Shown: positions 1 to 7,167, numbered from the stretch's first letter. The stretch: 14,376 nucleotides of DNA from Ferruginibacter sp. (GCA_025357775.1 JANXOQ010000464.1:1-14376), one strand, 5' to 3'. The notes: generated from the letters alone by a model not told the origin. Made by a program: numbers and translations.

Positions 1-25
1 AGTATTGTTCTCATAAAATTGCTTG

Positions 26-212
26 CAACGGACAGGGCTTTGTGCAGGTTGGGAAATAGAACTCCGTCTGCCCGGAATCACTGCTGATTGAAAAAAATGT
101 AGAAAATATATTACAAATGCTCGGCTTTATTCTTCTGTCCGAACCACAGCTTGGATATGAACAAATGCTCATTGTTATTACTTCCGCCCAACTTGCATAA
201 AACCCCGTGTTG
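26..212 (-). repeat. attC-like imperfect inverted repeat (integron-cassette recombination site candidate)
   Basis: Two complementary arms enclose a 133-nt centre: 26-53 and 187-212. The left arm reads CAACGGACAGGGCTTTGTGC then AGGTTGGG. The right arm, read on the minus strand, is CAACACGGGGTTTTATGCAA then GTTGGG. They pair over about 26 positions with a two-base bulge and a few mismatches. On the minus strand the element starts 22 nt after the stop codon of the DUF2335 gene, where an attC site sits in an integron cassette. The outer cores (CCAAC and GTTGCAA) only approximate the RYYYAAC/GTTRRRY consensus, and 187 bp is longer than most attC sites. The centre carries a 10-bp direct repeat, ACAAATGCTC, at 113-122 and 161-170. 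No integrase gene is in the window, so the recombination role is inferred from architecture and from the half-copy at 1019-1041. Confidence 0.6.
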
Positions 213-234
213 GTGGCAATTTTCTGTAGATATT

Positions 235-738
235 TTAACTGTCCTCTTTTTGTTTATTTCTGCCAATTACGAATACTGATACTAAGCTTACAACAGTGCC
301 ACCTGCAATAATCCCTCCTACAGTTTCGTGGTCATAGAATGCTAAAAATGTACCGCACCCTATACCTACTAAACCAATAAAAAAGCCAAAAGATTGACCT
401 AATTTACTTTGATTAGATTGACTTGAAACAACATTTGATTCTAACTTAATACGGTGGTCTTGCTGCTTTTCAGCCATCGACATTATTCTGTCTGCACCAT
501 TAGGTATTACAGAGTCATATTTTATTAGAGTATCAGCATCAGGCAAAGGACCTGAATGGGAACGTTCTTGAATTAATGTAATTGAAACACTTTTTAATAT
601 TTCTTCCTTTTTCTTTGTAGGTACTCCTTGAAATATTTGTGGATTTAAAGCAACCAATTCCTGCTCTAATTCAATAAGCTCTGCCTTTCTATTACTTTCT
701 GTATTTGGATTAGATTTGTCAATTTCTTGTCTTGCCAT
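235..738 (-). CDS. DUF2335 family predicted membrane protein
   Basis: This is a 167-aa protein of unknown function. A polar N-terminal part (residues 1-60) with a Glu/Lys-rich, possibly coiled-coil stretch is followed by SGPLPDADTLIKYDSVIPNG and RIMSMAEKQQDHR (about 62-96). I recognise these as the conserved core of DUF2335: a Ser-Gly-Pro-Leu-Pro motif, Pro-x-Gly-Ala, then Glu-Lys-Gln-x-x-His-Arg. Two hydrophobic helices close the protein (about 116-134 and 140-158), followed by a short basic and acidic tail, so it should be an inner-membrane protein with most of its mass at the N-terminus. The ATG at 738 lies 8 nt past the stop of the 77-aa ORF, so the two genes are probably co-transcribed. 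The attC-like repeat follows directly, which suggests cassette cargo. As I recall, DUF2335 genes are patchily distributed and often in accessory DNA; no biochemical role is claimed. Confidence 0.8.
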   Translation of the reverse strand: MARQEIDKSNPNTESNRKAELIELEQELVALNPQIFQGVPTKKKEEILKSVSITLIQERSHSGPLPDADTLIKYDSVIPNGADRIMSMAEKQQDHRIKLESNVVSSQSNQSKLGQSFGFFIGLVGIGCGTFLAFYDHETVGGIIAGGTVVSLVSVFVIGRNKQKEDS

Positions 739-746
739 ACTAATAT

Positions 747-980
747 TTATGAGCAGATTAATAAATTATGTTCTGACTTAAATTTATTAATACTTACTTT
801 AATATCATTGCCAACATTAAGCCAATCAGAGTAAATCGATTTTAAATCTGCTTCTTTACTTGTCTTAGAATAGTTATAATTAAAATATGAACCTTTAATA
901 TTTAGGATGCTTCCAAATCCAATTAAAAAATTATTTTTCTGGAAAACGTAGCTTTTTTTTAAAGAGTTATTATTTTTCAT
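747..980 (-). CDS. small conserved-looking hypothetical protein, first ORF of the cassette-like unit
   Basis: The 77-aa product has a basic Asn/Lys-rich start (MKNNNSLKKSYVF), a short hydrophobic stretch (FLIGFGSILNI, about 18-28), an aromatic segment (GSYFNYNYS) and a mixed amphipathic C-terminal half (ADLKSIYSDWLNVGNDIK). No signal peptide or full-length membrane helix is clear. I have an impression of similar 70-80-aa proteins at the head of accessory genes in other Bacteroidota, but assign no function. It starts with ATG about 40 nt inside the presumed cassette boundary near 1020 and stops 8 nt before the DUF2335 gene. No Shine-Dalgarno is visible, which is usual in this phylum. Expression may depend on the promoter-like motif at 1089-1096 outside the cassette. 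Confidence 0.6.
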   Translation of the reverse strand: MKNNNSLKKSYVFQKNNFLIGFGSILNIKGSYFNYNYSKTSKEADLKSIYSDWLNVGNDIKVSINKFKSEHNLLICS

Positions 981-1018
981 AATTGAAATATTGTTTATTA
1001 TTTGTAATTAATCACATA

Positions 1019-1041
1019 CAACGAACAGGGCTTTGTACATT
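1019..1041 (-). repeat. half-copy of the attC-like repeat arm
   Basis: The stretch CAACGAACAGGGCTTTGTAC repeats the outer arm at 26-46 (CAACGGACAGGGCTTTGTGC) with two differences. Its opposite arm (the CAACACGGGG type) is not found anywhere in 1042-1318, so this copy is truncated. It lies at the 5' end of the 77-aa ORF and DUF2335 pair, in the same orientation as the full element at 26-212. The two copies therefore bracket a unit of about 990 bp, as expected for one integron-type cassette running from the GTTG near 1022 to the GTTG near 29. Confidence 0.6.
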
Positions 1042-1088
1042 AAAAAAACTTACTATTCCCATCCTTTCATTTTAATAATTAATTGCTG

Positions 1089-1096
1089 CAAAAATA
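1089..1096 (-). promoter_or_regulatory. candidate Bacteroidota -7 promoter element reading into the cassette
   Basis: On the minus strand the sequence TATTTTTG matches the TAnnTTTG consensus exactly. Transcription would start around 1080-1086 and run toward the 77-aa ORF (ATG at 980). No convincing -33 TTTG is at the expected spacing. About 20 nt downstream is a five-codon ORF (ATG AAA GGA TGG GAA, then TAG; 1070-1053), which could be the severed start of a former gene. The rest of 981-1317 is very AT-rich and holds no other gene or terminator that I can see. Confidence 0.4.
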
Positions 1097-1317
1097 TGAT
1101 TTTAAATTGTGAAATACGTTATTTAGTATACAAATTTCTAATTCTAAGTTTTTTTAATGTTGTTTTAACTTCTTTCTAAGTTTTTACGTATTTAAAACAA
1201 TTTATTTTAAATATTTATATATAAATAGCTGGTTATTAATAAATTGTTACTAACATTGCTGATAGTATTAATCATAAAAATTATCTCTTAATTGTAAGTT
1301 GAATTACTTTATATAAA

Positions 1318-2295
1318 TTATTTGTTAAATTGTATAGCTACATACAAACCAAATAAACACCAGTGCAATAAAAGTGGTATAGTTTTTTTTTGTGGATAGA
1401 AAAAAACAGCTGCGCAAATTGGTGAAAGTGGCACTGTAATTAAAATCCAATAAGAAAAATTAAAACCTGCATTTACAAAAGGCACCAGTGCTGCTACAAC
1501 AAAATATAGAAAAAGTAACTGCCAGCTTTTTCTAGTTTGAACTACTTGTCTACTCATATTAGTATTTACAAAGTAAACACCAATAAACGTTACAATAATT
1601 ATAACAAAAAGTACAGCATAAGCCCACTTATTATTTACAAATAATGGATGTGAAAAATGAAAGCCTGGAAAATGGAAAGACTTTATATTGTTTGTAAGAA
1701 AAAGATAAGATGCAAAAAAATACAATGGCGTTATAATACCTAAAAGCACCAACACCCATTCTTGTAACTTAAAGGAGCGAAAAATTGCGATTCCTACAAT
1801 TACCAATATTAAAAATGTAATAGAAGGAAAATAAAAAAAAGCTGCTAAACCTGTGGCTAACCCTATATTAAAAAGAGTTGCTTTAGGTTTAGGGTTATTA
1901 TACAATACAGTTATCCTTGTAAAAATCCATACAAGAAATGTATTTACAATTAATGGTGCAGATAAACTAAACCAATCTGAAAACAAAGAAGTAAGTAACA
2001 GATAGCTCATACCAGTAAGAAAATTATTTTGTTTTAAAAGCCGCTGGTCATTTACTATTTTATTAAAACTTATGGCTTGAATAAACAATAACAAAAAAGC
2101 AATAATATTATAAATAATTGGAAACCCTTTGTCAAAAAGACCTATAAATTGTAGGCAATATTTATATAATATTCCATCTAAAGGTTGTACACTTGGCATA
2201 CTTGTATGCAAAAACATAGGAATTTTAAGTACAATGGCATACAAAAATAAAATAGCGTTGCCAGAAGGATTGTTGGCTTTAAAAATGCCTATCAC
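1318..2295 (-). CDS. DUF6427-like multi-pass inner-membrane protein
   Basis: This 325-aa protein is almost entirely hydrophobic, with about nine to ten membrane-spanning segments. Examples are residues 13-30, 57-75, 93-108, 140-170 and 225-245, plus a helix at the C-terminus. The opening MIGIFKANNPSGNAILFLYA and the overall pattern recall the DUF6427 family of Bacteroidota, whose members begin with Met-Ile and a short charged stretch; this assignment is from memory. No catalytic motif is visible. The start codon is GTG (2295-2293). The next in-frame ATG would remove the first membrane helix, so GTG is preferred. The gene begins 30 nt after the stop of the secreted-protein gene upstream and is probably in its operon. 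Confidence 0.65.
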   Translation of the reverse strand: MIGIFKANNPSGNAILFLYAIVLKIPMFLHTSMPSVQPLDGILYKYCLQFIGLFDKGFPIIYNIIAFLLLFIQAISFNKIVNDQRLLKQNNFLTGMSYLLLTSLFSDWFSLSAPLIVNTFLVWIFTRITVLYNNPKPKATLFNIGLATGLAAFFYFPSITFLILVIVGIAIFRSFKLQEWVLVLLGIITPLYFFASYLFLTNNIKSFHFPGFHFSHPLFVNNKWAYAVLFVIIIVTFIGVYFVNTNMSRQVVQTRKSWQLLFLYFVVAALVPFVNAGFNFSYWILITVPLSPICAAVFFYPQKKTIPLLLHWCLFGLYVAIQFNK

Positions 2296-2325
2296 AGTTT
2301 AAAATTAATTATAGAATTTGTAAAG

Positions 2326-3843
2326 TTAAAAATCAATTTTTGCAAAAGCAATATTGTTTCGCACAATACAAGGAATAATCATTTGCTTTGCGCCAGTTTG
2401 TCTACCCAATTTTGCCATAAATTCGTAACCCGCCTCCCTACTTTTTAATGTTGCATATCGTATTATACTGCCATCCGTTTGTACTGCATGGTCGCTTAAT
2501 ATTTGTCTATTATTATCTTTTTGCAAAAATAAAAAATGTATTTCGCCACCTGCATTCATATTAGCAAACGATAAAAAATTATCTGTTTCTACATCATTAG
2601 TAGTTTTATTAATTACATTATTCCATTGCAATTTTAAATTTTTTGAAATGCTAAAATTTAAAATATCTCCATAATTGTATACTACATCTCTTGCATTGTT
2701 ATTGTCTCCATAAGGTCTATAAAAGCCACTATATCCTCGGTTATATTGATAGTAATCAGAAACACTGCCAAATACATTATTATTACCAAATCTATCGTCA
2801 AAGCCTGTGCCTCCAAATCTTCGTTGTTTATAATAATCTTCTGTAATAACTATAAACCCTCCATCCTTTTTTAAAATAATATTTTTAAGGAAATAATTAT
2901 CAAATGCACTTCGCCAATCAGGCTTGCCCGATAATTTTGTAAGAAGCGAATCATCAAAAATATTAATTGCTTTTTGTAATAATGAAAATGAATCTTTTGA
3001 TATAATTGCAGAAAATAATCCATCAATGTATCCACCATTTTTTTTATAAGAAAATGAATTGATAATATAATGAGCATTTATATTATCAATTTTAACAACA
3101 GGCGGTTGTATAAGTATTTTATCAAGTGTAATATTAATTTTAATTAGTTTATCAACCTTTGCTTTTTTTACTATTAACTCCAATGTATTTATATATTCTT
3201 GCCTCGAATTTTCTTTTAATTTTGTAAATAAAACATTGCCATCGTTATCTATTTGCATATCATCAAAAGACTCTTTATTTTCGTAAGGTATAGCTTGGCG
3301 ACTACTATCTTGTAGCATTAATTCTTCATTGTATATTTTTGTGCAAATAAGGTATACTTCGTTTTTAGATTGAGTTTTATAAACTAGCAATTTTTTTTTG
3401 TCTTCGCTAAATGTAAAGCCATAATAAGTTTTTGTGCCAAAAAAGCCAGTTTTTGTTGTATCCAACTCTATTACATCTCCCACTATTTTACCTGCGGTAT
3501 TTATTTTAGCAGCTTTGCAATAAGTTATATTACCTTTTTCAAATTGCCATACCATTAAAAAATAATCTGCATATTTTATAAAATCAATGTTGTAAGTTCT
3601 ATCAGATACAAAATCTAGCTTTATACTTTCTTTTAATGTCATATCATTATTATATATAGTAATCTTATGACTTCTATTTATGTTTTTATAAACCAAAAAA
3701 TTACCGTCAAATTTTCCTAGTATTTCAAAATTAAGATTACGGCTATCAGCACGCTCGGCTTGTGAGTAGGTAATATTTTGTGCACATAATATATTGCAAT
3801 ACCCACTTATCACAATTGCAATACAAATTAAAAATATCTTCAT
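2326..3843 (-). CDS. secreted protein of unknown function
   Basis: The product is 505 aa from the ATG at 3843. An upstream in-frame start adds 11 residues (MLNFIIINYYT) ahead of what is plainly a signal peptide, so the internal Met is chosen. Residues 1-22 (MKIFLICIAIVISGYCNILC, then AQ) form a signal peptide with likely signal peptidase I cleavage after CA. The residues before Cys do not fit a lipobox. The mature part is rich in short beta-strand patterns of the type 'GNFLVYKN' and 'DGNVLFTK', suggesting a beta-propeller-like fold. A Gly/Asn/Tyr/Arg-rich insertion lies at about 339-385 (FGNNNVFG, YYQYNRGYSGFYRPYGDNNN). No enzyme motif or sorting domain is seen. It probably acts in the periplasm or at the outer membrane. 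It precedes the DUF6427-like gene by 30 nt on the same strand. Confidence 0.7.
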   Translation of the reverse strand: MKIFLICIAIVISGYCNILCAQNITYSQAERADSRNLNFEILGKFDGNFLVYKNINRSHKITIYNNDMTLKESIKLDFVSDRTYNIDFIKYADYFLMVWQFEKGNITYCKAAKINTAGKIVGDVIELDTTKTGFFGTKTYYGFTFSEDKKKLLVYKTQSKNEVYLICTKIYNEELMLQDSSRQAIPYENKESFDDMQIDNDGNVLFTKLKENSRQEYINTLELIVKKAKVDKLIKINITLDKILIQPPVVKIDNINAHYIINSFSYKKNGGYIDGLFSAIISKDSFSLLQKAINIFDDSLLTKLSGKPDWRSAFDNYFLKNIILKKDGGFIVITEDYYKQRRFGGTGFDDRFGNNNVFGSVSDYYQYNRGYSGFYRPYGDNNNARDVVYNYGDILNFSISKNLKLQWNNVINKTTNDVETDNFLSFANMNAGGEIHFLFLQKDNNRQILSDHAVQTDGSIIRYATLKSREAGYEFMAKLGRQTGAKQMIIPCIVRNNIAFAKIDF

Positions 3844-4313
3844 GGTATAATAGTTAATTATTATAAAATTAAGCAATTTATCTGTTTATAAAGTAGTGTT
3901 TTTTAAATGGTATGCTGGGTAAAGTGGCAAATAATTTGTAAAGTAATTTATTGTTGTTGCAGCATTAAAATTATTAAAACATATTTTTATTTATTAGCTC
4001 AAATAGGTGTTATTGCTGTTTCAAAAAAGCTAGTTCATTTAACCCTAATTGTAGCTAAATTTCCACCTATCATTTTTTTGTAAACATACTGTTATAGTTG
4101 CAGGCATTTTAGGAGTTTGAGGTTTAAAATATTCCAAAATTGGCCTTTTTTGAACTAAAAACCTTTGTAGCCTCCCCATGCCATTTGGCACTTTAAATAA
4201 TTATTTTTTGTTTTATAGCTTGTATGATTACACAAAAAGCAGTAATAATAATAATGTTGAATGGATTATAATCAAACCTTTGTAATCCGACAATTCATTA
4301 AGCTATTAGAGTT
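3844..4313. other. AT-rich intergenic stretch without a convincing gene
   Basis: About 470 bp separate the thiolase gene from the secreted-protein gene. Two short open frames can be read. One is a 44-codon minus-strand ORF at 4045-4179 (MGRLQRFLVQKRPILEYF and on). The other is a 58-codon plus-strand ORF at 3907-4083, rich in Ile and Cys. Neither has a clear promoter or ribosome site, and I recognise neither. The minus-strand frame stays open and basic, and may be a remnant of a longer gene. No tRNA or strong hairpin was found. Confidence 0.35.
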
Positions 4314-4344
4314 AAAAAACGAAATTTATAAATAGTATAAATTT
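4314..4344 (-). terminator. possible intrinsic terminator of the thiolase gene
   Basis: A perfect 9-bp inverted repeat, AAATTTATA (4322-4330) and TATAAATTT (4336-4344), has a 5-nt loop and touches the last base of the stop codon. On the minus strand it is followed by CG and six T residues (4319-4314). The geometry suits an intrinsic terminator, but the stem has only A-T pairs and may be weak. Confidence 0.4.
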
Positions 4345-5537
4345 TACAAACACTCATAAATAACAGCTGCACCTTGTCCCACACCTACACACATTGCAGA
4401 AAGCCCATACTTACTTTTTCTTTTTCTCATTTCGTGTATAAGCGTAGTGCTTATGCGTACGCCACTACAGCCTAATGGGTGGCCAAGGGCAATAGCCCCT
4501 CCATTTACATTTACCTTTTCAGCATCTAGTTTAAGTTCATTTATGCAAGCAATACTTTGAGATGCAAAAGCTTCGTTTAGTTCTATTAAATCAATATTTG
4601 CCATTGTTAAGCCAGCACGCTGTAATGCCTTATAAGTAGCTGTTACAGGGCCAATGCCCATTATTGCTGGGTCTACACCAGCTACAGCCATGCTTATAAT
4701 TTTTGCTATGGGTTGTAAATTGTAATTTTTTACAGCTTCTCCGCTGGCTAATAACATTGCAGCAGCACCATCATTTATACCGCTACTATTACCTGCTGTT
4801 ACTGTACCATCATTTACAAACGCTGGTTTTAAAGTGCCTAGTTTTTCTAAAGTGGAAAGCCTTGGGTGTTCATCTTTATTAAACAATATTTCTTCTTTAC
4901 CTATAATAATTTTAATGCCTATAATTTCATCATCAAATTTATTTGCCTTTGCAGCAGCATCATATTTTGCTTGGCTATTGGCTGCAAATTCATCTTGTTC
5001 TTGTCTTGTAATGTTATATTGTTTGGCAACATTTTCTGCCGTTTCTCCCATTGTATATGGATAGTGCAATGCACTTAAATTTTTATTTATAAATCGCCAG
5101 CCCATCGTTGTATCAAAAACTTGTGCATTACGGTCAAATGCACTTGTGCTTTTTGGCATTACAAAAGGGGCTCTGCTCATACTTTCCACCCCACAGGCTA
5201 TCATAAACTCAGCATCACCACATGCTATTGTTCTTGCACTATCCATTATAGCTTGCAAGCCACTTGCACAAAGTCTATTTACAGTATTGCCTGCTACTGT
5301 GGTGGGCAAGCCTGCTAGCAAAGCCGCCATACGAGCCACATTACGATTATCTTCGCCTGCTTGGTTGGCTGCACCTGCTATTATATCCTCTATGGCATTT
5401 ACATCTACATTTGGGTTACGCTCTACCAATGCACGTATTACAAATGCTAGCAAATCATCTGGCCTTATATTAGCCAATGCACCTCCATATTTTCCTATAG
5501 CGGTTCTTACGGTATCTATTATGTAAACTGGTCTCAT
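4344..5537 (-). CDS. paaJ: acetyl-CoA acyltransferase, 3-oxoadipyl-CoA / 3-oxo-5,6-dehydrosuberyl-CoA thiolase type
   Basis: This 397-aa degradative thiolase cleaves a 3-oxoacyl-CoA with CoA, releasing acetyl-CoA. The nucleophilic cysteine is in [10 protein letters not shown] (Cys90), NEAFA is at 321-325, the active-site His is in [15 protein letters not shown] (His353), and the second cysteine is in AMCVGVGQG (Cys383). The GMAGN-like loop reads [13 protein letters not shown] (247-259). Length and the opening [19 protein letters not shown] resemble PaaJ/PcaF more than biosynthetic acetoacetyl-CoA thiolases. The ATG at 5537 is preferred over a GTG at 5552 that would add MLIYN, because the family starts at this point and the GTG lies inside a repeat. 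PaaZ and a crotonase-family gene 5 kb away support a phenylacetate role, but the thiolase is not in their operon. A beta-ketoadipate or general beta-oxidation thiolase remains possible. Confidence 0.85.
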   Translation of the reverse strand: MRPVYIIDTVRTAIGKYGGALANIRPDDLLAFVIRALVERNPNVDVNAIEDIIAGAANQAGEDNRNVARMAALLAGLPTTVAGNTVNRLCASGLQAIMDSARTIACGDAEFMIACGVESMSRAPFVMPKSTSAFDRNAQVFDTTMGWRFINKNLSALHYPYTMGETAENVAKQYNITRQEQDEFAANSQAKYDAAAKANKFDDEIIGIKIIIGKEEILFNKDEHPRLSTLEKLGTLKPAFVNDGTVTAGNSSGINDGAAAMLLASGEAVKNYNLQPIAKIISMAVAGVDPAIMGIGPVTATYKALQRAGLTMANIDLIELNEAFASQSIACINELKLDAEKVNVNGGAIALGHPLGCSGVRISTTLIHEMRKRKSKYGLSAMCVGVGQGAAVIYECL

Positions 5538-5542
5538 GTTAT

Positions 5543-5622
5543 AAATTAGCACTCTAAATCTCCAAAAGAGTACTTTAGAGTATGTGACAAATTAGCCCTC
5601 AAAATCCCTCAAAGGGACTTGC
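5543..5622 (-). repeat. tandem pair of diverged short repeats upstream of the thiolase
   Basis: Two copies lie in the same orientation: 5543-5575 and 5589-5620. Both begin AAATTAGC on the plus strand and continue as ACTCTAAATCTCCAAAAGAG and CCTCAAAATCCCTCAAAGGG, both ending in ACTT. They agree at roughly 18 of 25 positions after the shared AAATTAGC, with one indel. Each is partly self-complementary; the first gives ACTCTAAA (5551-5558) against TTTAGAGT (5574-5581). They resemble a short CCCTTTGAGGGATTT-type repeat that I recall being scattered between genes in Bacteroidota. Confidence 0.55.
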
Positions 5623-5660
5623 GAAGCCTGTTACAGATTAATAATTGTTTTCAAGAATTA

Positions 5661-6091
5661 TTAATTAAAAGAACCAGTCTAAATACCCAATAGCATGTAA
5701 CATCCTACAAGCTCATCTGCACGTGGTGCAAAAAAACTTGTATAGCTATTGTAAGAAAACGTAGCACCCAGTCTTTCAAAACCTCTTACATGTTTATCTT
5801 ATCTTCTAAGCCCACTTTTTTAAAATAATTATAGCTTTGCAAATATTTTACATCATCTGCTTTAAAATGTTAATTATTGGCAGTTAATTTTTCTACTTTC
5901 ACATTCATTTTTTGCAACAATTCTATAAGAAAGTTCACATTTATAATATTTGGTTTATTACTTATTTCTTTTGTTTCTGCCGAAAGTAATACCGCATTTA
6001 ATATTTGCTATGCAACATTTTTTGCAGCTTGTGGTTTAATCTCTACTTTTAGCTAATTTCTCCCCCCCCTTTGTACTTCAAAAACACACAT
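5661..6091 (-). pseudogene. murA: decayed fragment of murA (UDP-N-acetylglucosamine 1-carboxyvinyltransferase)
   Basis: From the ATG at 6091 the minus strand reads MCVFEVQRGGRN, stop, LKVEIKPQAAKNVA, stop, QILNAVLLSAETKEISNK and PNIINVNFLIELLQKMNVKV. It then continues EKLTANN, stop, HFKADDVKYLQSYNYFKK, VGLEDKIN. After a frameshift near 5790 it resumes HVRGFERLGATFSYNSYTSF, FAPRADELVGCYMLLGI, stop (5681). These match the MurA N-terminal order: FEVxGG, PQGAKNxAxQ, AVLLTAE, ISNxPxIxDVNxLIxLLxxMGVKVE, FKADDV, then GDKIG, GFxxLGAxFxY and LxGCYMLLDE. In-frame stops fall at 6055, 6010, 5872 and 5788. About 25 residues before the GDKI-like step and a further few after it are missing, as is the whole C-terminal half. 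It cannot encode a working enzyme. A faint TGSFN after 5679 may be the rest of the TGTAN motif. The eight-C run at 6062-6069 lies inside it. Functional murA must be elsewhere. Confidence 0.85.
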
Positions 6092-6154
6092 AGTATTTTT
6101 TTGCAAATGAATTTTAATAAAAACTTTATGGGATTTACAATGTAAAATTTATAT

Positions 6155-6183
6155 AAAAAAACCGGCAGTTTTTTATCTGCCGG
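6155..6183 (-). terminator. intrinsic terminator of the DUF4290 gene
   Basis: A perfect 7-bp GC-rich stem, CCGGCAG (6162-6168) with CTGCCGG (6177-6183), closes an 8-nt loop. On the minus strand it is followed by seven T residues (6161-6155). It sits 23 nt beyond the DUF4290 stop codon, separating that gene from the murA remnant. Confidence 0.85.
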
Positions 6184-6206
6184 AATTGTATTTTTTTAAT
6201 AGAAGT

Positions 6207-7004
6207 TTAAAAACGTTTTTTAAAATTCCTGTTATTACTATTGCTGTTATTATTTCTTTGGTCTCTTCCACCAGCTGCATCTCTATTACCTCCACTAGCT
6301 TGCCCTGCTTGAGGGCTATTGTTTCTATTGTTATTATTTCTATTATTATTCCTATTATCTCCTCCGTTTCTGTTATCGTTGGTTCTGTTATCTCTTCCGC
6401 CAAAATTATTTTTACGATAATTATTGTTTCTTCCAGCACCATAATCATCTCTCTCCACTCTTGCTGCGGTGTGTTTTACAAATGGTCTGCTATTAAATGC
6501 AAGCTCACCATGGGTCATATCGCTTAGTTCATTTTGTATATTATCATCATGCACCAATTCTTTGTGCCAATTGCTATAAGTAAGTTTCATGTAATAAGCA
6601 ATAGAATTTGCAAACCCTTGTTTCTTTTCTGGGTTTTCTTCCTTCAATGCTTTGCCTATAACTACTTCAATATTTTTACCAAGGTGATTAAACTTCGGAT
6701 ATCTTTTAGGGTAACCTAATATTTCAGGTTTAGCCTTTAAAGTTTCTCTTGTAGGTATTGGGTAAGGACTTTCAACATCTAAAGCAAAATCACTTATTAA
6801 AAAAAGATGGTCCCATAATTTATGTCTAAAATCTTCTACATTTTTAAGATGTGGGTTTAAAAATCCCATCAATTCAATAACCGCATAAGCGTTTTTTTGA
6901 CGCTCTTGTTTATCCTCGAGGGTAAGTAAATACTCTACCATTTTTTGAATATGCCTACCGTATTCCCTCATGGTGAGGTGGTTACGTGTAGTGTTATATT
7001 CCAT
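6207..7004 (-). CDS. DUF4290 domain-containing protein with Arg/Asn/Gly-rich tail
   Basis: The product is 265 aa from the ATG at 7004; the open frame extends 6 codons further to 7022. The opening MEYNTTRNHLTMREYGRHIQ is where I expect this family to start. The promoter motif at 7027-7034 would also leave almost no leader for the earlier ATGs. Residues 1-180 are the DUF4290 domain: EYGRHIQKMVEYLLTLED, AVIELMGFLNPHL, DFRHKLWDHLFLISDFALDV and SPYPIPTRE. It is a predicted cytoplasmic helical domain of unknown function, found in Bacteroidota. From about residue 185 the protein is low-complexity (NNNYRKNNFGG, GGDNRNNNRNNNNRNN, FKKRF), basic and probably disordered, as in RNA-binding tails. As I recall, DUF4290 genes are commonly next to murA in this phylum, and here the neighbour is a murA remnant. 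A strong terminator follows. Confidence 0.9.
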   Translation of the reverse strand: MEYNTTRNHLTMREYGRHIQKMVEYLLTLEDKQERQKNAYAVIELMGFLNPHLKNVEDFRHKLWDHLFLISDFALDVESPYPIPTRETLKAKPEILGYPKRYPKFNHLGKNIEVVIGKALKEENPEKKQGFANSIAYYMKLTYSNWHKELVHDDNIQNELSDMTHGELAFNSRPFVKHTAARVERDDYGAGRNNNYRKNNFGGRDNRTNDNRNGGDNRNNNRNNNNRNNSPQAGQASGGNRDAAGGRDQRNNNSNSNNRNFKKRF

Positions 7005-7026
7005 ATTTTCTACGTTCATCATATAG

Positions 7027-7034
7027 CAAATATA
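7027..7034 (-). promoter_or_regulatory. -7 promoter element for the DUF4290 gene
   Basis: TATATTTG on the minus strand matches TAnnTTTG exactly. Transcription should begin about 4-6 nt after the G, close to 7022. This leaves an 18-nt leader before the ATG at 7004 but essentially none before the ATGs at 7022 and 7019. A clear -33 TTTG is not seen at the expected spacing. Confidence 0.55.
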
Positions 7035-7142
7035 TGTTTATTTTTAGGTTAAAAGAAGAATTTTGGTGCATATTGATATGAAATACCTTTTGAAAACCGT
7101 ATAACCTTTAAAAATAATTATTATTTCTACAAACTACTACCC

Positions 7143-7150
7143 TACATTTG
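7143..7150 (+). promoter_or_regulatory. -7 promoter element of the metYX leader
   Basis: TACATTTG matches the TAnnTTTG consensus. The predicted transcript start, around 7154-7158, lies some 10-14 nt before the leader-peptide ATG at 7168 and about 220 nt before metY, giving room for the attenuator. The -33 region near 7121-7126 is TTATTT, a weak match. Confidence 0.6.
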
Positions 7151-7167
7151 CAGTAGACTAATAAAAG

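Noticed and set aside
5146..5526. Plus-strand 126-codon frame opposite the thiolase gene
   Set aside because: The thiolase frame carries all family motifs and catalytic residues over its whole length. The opposite frame is a shadow with no recognisable features.
5661..6091. Sequencing errors as the cause of the murA stops
   Set aside because: Besides stops and a frameshift there are missing internal segments and the whole C-terminal half is absent, which base-call errors cannot explain.
6173..6448. Minus-strand 91-codon frame rich in Ile, Glu and Thr
   Set aside because: It overlaps the DUF4290 tail in another frame. Its odd composition comes directly from the repetitive Asn/Arg/Gly codons of the real gene.
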